Of a stretch of 64,000 nt of DNA, positions 60,590 to 64,000 are shown one piece after another (position 1 is the stretch's first letter; the number at the start of each line of letters is the position of its first letter). Where the stretch lies: assembly GCA_907165275.2 (NCBI GenBank), contig OU015664.1:11742001-11806000 (forward strand), in the 5' to 3' direction. The notes under the pieces are model-generated. The model did no database searches. It worked only from the letters and a program-made list of their open reading frames with translations, and was not told where the DNA came from. The DNA is from Zygaena filipendulae. Its lineage: Eukaryota; Arthropoda; Insecta; Lepidoptera; Zygaenidae. The position numbers were made by a program, and so were the translations under genes.

Positions 60590-61240
60590 CAGCGTTGATT
60601 CTATTGACAAAGGCATACGGTTCTTCCAGCACTGCTGCCCTACCGGTCCTGGCGGGTGTACTCCCTGCGGATCTGGAGGTCATACGTGTTGGCAGACAGG
60701 AAGACACAAGGGCGGGACTGCGCGGCAAGGAGTGGCGCAGGCGTAAGCGGGATGTTCTCGCGGAGGTTGTCGCGGAATGGCAGGCGCGATGGGCTAGTAA
60801 GTCCAAGGGGCGGGACTTGTTCCGCTTCTTCCCGGACGTGGGCGCGAGGTTAGACGCTAAATTCGTGGAGCCGGACTACGTGGTCTCTCAATTGCTGACT
60901 GGACACGGAATCTTCAGAGGGAGGTTGCGGGACCTATCCCTGAGTGAGACCGGCTTGTGCCATTGCGGGCACGCCGATGAATATCGGGACCACGTGCTGT
61001 GGGATTGCGAGCTGTATGTAGGGGAGCGCCTGACGCTGCTGACGCGAGTTGTGAAGACGGAGGCGGGACCGGTGTACTTCGGGGACCTGGTGAGTTCTGA
61101 GGGCAACTTCGCGGCCTTCAAGATCTTCGCGCGTCGATGGTTTCAGAAGAGGAAGTTGTTGGAGGATCTGCGGTAGGCAGGCGGCCGAGTACTGTCGTAC
61201 GTGTGAACGTCAAGCCCCAGAAAGGGGAGAGTTATGAAAG
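60590..61240 (+). pseudogene. R1-clade LINE ORF2 C-terminal fragment
   Basis: An open frame of about 193 codons runs to TAG at 61174-61176. It reads LLTKAYGSSSTAALPVLAGV, then LPADLEVIRVGRQ, a helical basic region, and the zinc-binding CHCGHADEYRDHVLWDC. This is the segment after RNase H in R1/TRAS-type LINEs of arthropods. The endonuclease, RT and RNase H parts are absent, so it is a 5'-truncated insertion. About 65 bases of 3' UTR follow (AAGCCCCAGAAAGGGGAGAG) before the copia LTR. Confidence 0.75.
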
Positions 61241-61244
61241 ACTG

Positions 61245-61415
61245 CTGAAGGATTAATAGAAGACTCTTTGTTTTAATATATTTATTTGATCATTTATGCG
61301 ACATTACGTTAACACAGTATCTACGCCATATTGTGAAGTGCTAAGAGAGCGCTAGCCTAGTGTTGCCAGATTAAGTGATCATAGATTATAAATAATCTTA
61401 ATTATAATTCTCACA
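61245..61415 (-). repeat. probable 3' LTR of the copia element
   Basis: Read on the minus strand, a polypurine tract (TTGAGGGGGGA) ends at 61416 and is followed by TGTGAGAATTATAATT, the LTR start. AATAAATATATTAAAAC and a CA end near 61245 complete it. The left boundary against the R1 fragment is estimated. Confidence 0.5.
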
Positions 61416-61566
61416 TCCCCCCTCAATTTGTATATTTTTCTCCCTTTTTTTTAATATTCAAATTGGTACTTTTAATCTTTTTAATATGGCAACACTATAC
61501 ACTTGTCAAACTGATAATTAAAAAACTAAACTTACATAATTTTGTAAAAGAATACACAACAAAATG

Positions 61567-63999
61567 TTAGCTTTTTAACAATAAATCACGAAAATAATTA
61601 AACTTTACGGTTTTCAAAGCCTTAGTCATTATATCGGCGATATTCTCTTCACTTTTAACATAGTTCACAATCACTAGTTTTTTGATTACAATGTCCTTTA
61701 TGAAGTTAAATTTTATGTCAATATGTTTCGCTCGTTTCGTGTTTTCACTATTGTTCATCATTTTCAGCGCACTTTGGTTATCTACGAAAAGAGTAACAGA
61801 GTCCACATTGTCAAAATCACTTGCAATTCCTTTGATAAACAACAGTTCACTCATACACACAGATGCTGAGATATATTCGGCCTCAGCTGATGAAATCGCC
61901 ACAGTCTGTTGTTTCTTTGAGCACCAGGAAATGAGGTTGTCATTATGGTATACTACCATGCCGCTTACACTCTTCCTATCCGTCTTATCACCTCCCCAGT
62001 CTGCATCCGAGTATGCTGTGATGTCATTTCCTGTCTTCTTTGTATAGGTAAGTACTTTGTCTTTTGTTCCTTTTAGGTATCTCAGAATACGTTTTCCAGC
62101 TTCCCAGGTTGTCTTTGTAGGTGCATTCATGTATCTGCTCAGGTACGATGTGGCAAAGGTGATATCTGGTCTTGTGATGGTCAGGTAGGTAAGACTGCCA
62201 ACTAATTCTTTATATGGTACGTTAGAAAGAATTTCTTCCTCTTGTTCAGGTACTTCAAAGCTGTTCTCCATTGGAGTTTTCATCGGTTTACATTCATTCA
62301 TATTGTATTTATTCATTATTGTGTCAATAAATTTTTGTTGTGATATTTTCATTGTATTTTCATTCCGTGTTATTTCCATTCCTAAGTAGTTATGTATAAT
62401 TCCCATATCCTTTGCATTAAATTCTTCTTTTAGTTTGTATGTAATTTGTTTTATTTGTTCCTTAACTCCCATTAGAATTATGTCATCGACGAAGAGTATT
62501 AACCATACATCCTTTCCTTTGTAAAGACAACTATCATATTCAGATCTTTTGAAGTTTATTTCTTGACAAAATGAATCAATTCTTTTGTTCCAGCACTTAG
62601 GTGATTCTTTTAGGCCGTATAGAGATCTGTGTAATTTTAGTACTTTCTTATTGCTGTTCATTTTTATTCCTTCAGGAGGTTTTATGTAAACTTCAGTTTC
62701 CAATTTACCGTTCAAAAAGGCAGTTGGTATATCTAACTGTTTAACTTCCCAGTCATGGCATAAAGCTTGTGATAAGCTCATTCTAATAGTAGTCATTTTA
62801 GCCACTGGTGAGTATACATAGTCTTCTGGACTTTGTTGAAAGCCTTTAGCTACTAGACGTGCCTTTTTATTTCCATCTGACTTTGATTTAAAAACCCATT
62901 TTGTATCTATGGCCTTTTTCCCAAAAGGTAGATCACATTCATCCCATGTATGTAGTTGTTCTAGGGAGTTTATTTCTTTGTTGATAGCCTTTTTCCACTC
63001 TTCATTTTTTATTGCTTCTTTGTAGTTTAATGGATCGCTGCTTGTCAATAGGCAGTATGCTTGATGACCTGTAGTGTCATAGTCTTTTAGATGTGCAGGC
63101 TTCTTTATTTCCCTTCCACTTCTAGTAAATTCTTTTCCTTCCTTTTCATTTTGCTTTAAGCTCTCATTATGTGGGTCATAAAATTCTTCCTCTTCACTTT
63201 GCTCTGACTTTTCTTCCTTTTCTTCTGCTTTCTTTTCTTCTCTATAATCACAATCTTCTTCTATATCAATGTTTCTGTATGTTGTTTCATTTTCAGGTTT
63301 GTACTGAGTGTTGTTTTCATCAAATCTTACATCTCTGGAAACTATTATCTCATCTGTCTTCGGATTCCATAATTTGTAACCATTGTTAGCATATCCAATC
63401 ATTCTCATTGGTACTGCTCTGCTGTCAAATTTATCTCCTCTCGGTAGTTTTAATGCCCAAGCTTTGCATCCAAATATTTTTAACTTCTCAAGTTTTAATT
63501 CTCTCCCAAAAATGTTTGCAGGTATCTCGCAGTTAATGGCCTTTGATGGGGATCTATTTATTAGATATGTGGCAGTTATTACAGCATGACCCCATAAGTA
63601 TCTAGGCAGTTTTGACTCTTCCAGGATGGATCTTGCTTTATCATAAATTGTGCGATTAAGCCTTTCCGACTTCCCATTCATTTGAGGACTGTACGGTACT
63701 GTGTATTCAAACTTTATTCCTTTCTGATCACAATATTGTCTTAATTCTGTAGATTTGTATTCTCCTCCATTGTCCGACCTTATCCTCTTTACTTTTATGT
63801 CCTTTTCTCTTTCTAAATTATTTATGTAGTTTATTAGGTAGCCTCCTGCTTCATGCTTGTTCTTCAGTAAGTATGTTTGACTGAAATGAGAGTAGTCATC
63901 CATTATGGTCATGAAATATCGATTACCCTCGTTTGTCAGTGTTTTCATTGGACCAGCAATATCAGTATGTATTAATTCTCCTATGTTCTTTGATTGAGG
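61567..63999 (-). CDS. Ty1/copia Pol polyprotein, 5' part outside the window
   Basis: The minus-strand frame is open from the window edge to TAA at 61567-61569, giving 810 residues without interruption. The integrase core comes first: HTDIAGPM, then MDDYSHF, IRSDNGGEYKS and PQMNGKSERLNRTI, which supply the acidic triad. An acidic/lysine-rich linker (about 235-300) follows. RT motifs include WVFKSKSDG, KARLVAKGF, QLDIPTAFLNGKL, SLYGLKESP and the catalytic LFVDDIILMG. RNase H ends the protein: YSDADWGGDKTDRKSVSG, WCSKKQQTVAISSAEAEY, and FVDNQSALKMM. This order (integrase before RT) defines Ty1/copia. The gag, protease and integrase zinc region lie beyond base 64000. The unbroken frame suggests a recent, possibly active copy. 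Confidence 0.92.
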   Translation of the reverse strand, partial: PQSKNIGELIHTDIAGPMKTLTNEGNRYFMTIMDDYSHFSQTYLLKNKHEAGGYLINYINNLEREKDIKVKRIRSDNGGEYKSTELRQYCDQKGIKFEYTVPYSPQMNGKSERLNRTIYDKARSILEESKLPRYLWGHAVITATYLINRSPSKAINCEIPANIFGRELKLEKLKIFGCKAWALKLPRGDKFDSRAVPMRMIGYANNGYKLWNPKTDEIIVSRDVRFDENNTQYKPENETTYRNIDIEEDCDYREEKKAEEKEEKSEQSEEEEFYDPHNESLKQNEKEGKEFTRSGREIKKPAHLKDYDTTGHQAYCLLTSSDPLNYKEAIKNEEWKKAINKEINSLEQLHTWDECDLPFGKKAIDTKWVFKSKSDGNKKARLVAKGFQQSPEDYVYSPVAKMTTIRMSLSQALCHDWEVKQLDIPTAFLNGKLETEVYIKPPEGIKMNSNKKVLKLHRSLYGLKESPKCWNKRIDSFCQEINFKRSEYDSCLYKGKDVWLILFVDDIILMGVKEQIKQITYKLKEEFNAKDMGIIHNYLGMEITRNENTMKISQQKFIDTIMNKYNMNECKPMKTPMENSFEVPEQEEEILSNVPYKELVGSLTYLTITRPDITFATSYLSRYMNAPTKTTWEAGKRILRYLKGTKDKVLTYTKKTGNDITAYSDADWGGDKTDRKSVSGMVVYHNDNLISWCSKKQQTVAISSAEAEYISASVCMSELLFIKGIASDFDNVDSVTLFVDNQSALKMMNNSENTKRAKHIDIKFNFIKDIVIKKLVIVNYVKSEENIADIMTKALKTVKFNYFRDLLLKS

Positions 64000-64000
64000 T

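Overview
The window looks like a nuclear segment of a lepidopteran (moth or butterfly) genome. The genes are animal genes split by GT-AG introns. The AT-rich spacer is packed with short elements ending in a CCGCGG hairpin followed by CTAG, which recur throughout moth and butterfly genomes, and with LINE, LTR and terminal-inverted-repeat elements. The assignment to Lepidoptera rests on repeat style and is an inference; no species is claimed.

Three host genes can be read with confidence. A two-exon gene for mitochondrial ribosomal protein uL14m (MRPL14) lies at 32391-33154 (+). Calcineurin regulatory subunit B lies at 43747-38634 (-). Its five coding exons include one that supplies only the start codon and another of 40 bases, and the assembled protein is 170 residues, the normal length. 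Elongation factor 1-gamma lies at 46275-51618 (+), with ten coding exons joining in frame to 427 residues. The last two genes are divergently arranged about 2.5 kb apart. Weaker host signals are: a well-spliced 108-base exon at 7269-7376 (-); a 3'-terminal-exon-like sequence at 8335-8823 (-) interrupted by a 230-base inverted-repeat element; a hydrophobic-tailed terminal exon at 35963-36076 (-); a TATA/initiator pair ahead of a 133-codon ORF at 37741-38142 (+); and a GC-rich exon at 60394-60526 (-).

Layout. 1-6.2 kb: an LTR retrotransposon whose two LTRs agree over all 479 comparable bases, although its gag is wrecked and its interior holds LINE fragments. 6.2-20.7 kb: intergenic or intronic DNA with Helitron-like elements, MITEs and hairpins. 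20.8-25.9 kb: a nearly complete RNase H-bearing LINE on the minus strand, with a perfect 71-base palindrome beside its presumed 5' end. 26-32 kb: repeats, including a roughly 100-base diverged tandem array. 32.4-51.7 kb: the three host genes. 53.7-57.8 kb: a roughly 2-kb tandem duplication whose repeat boundaries fall at a MITE. 58.5-60.5 kb: MITEs and a candidate exon. 60.6-64.0 kb: an R1-like LINE fragment abutting a Ty1/copia element that runs off the right edge.

The host genes serve translation (cytosolic and mitochondrial) and calcium signalling. They are not an operon or a pathway cluster. The most interesting material is in the mobile DNA: a young but coding-dead LTR element, a LINE whose second ORF has no visible AUG, and the MITE-bounded duplication. 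I found no convincing new enzymatic or defence system.
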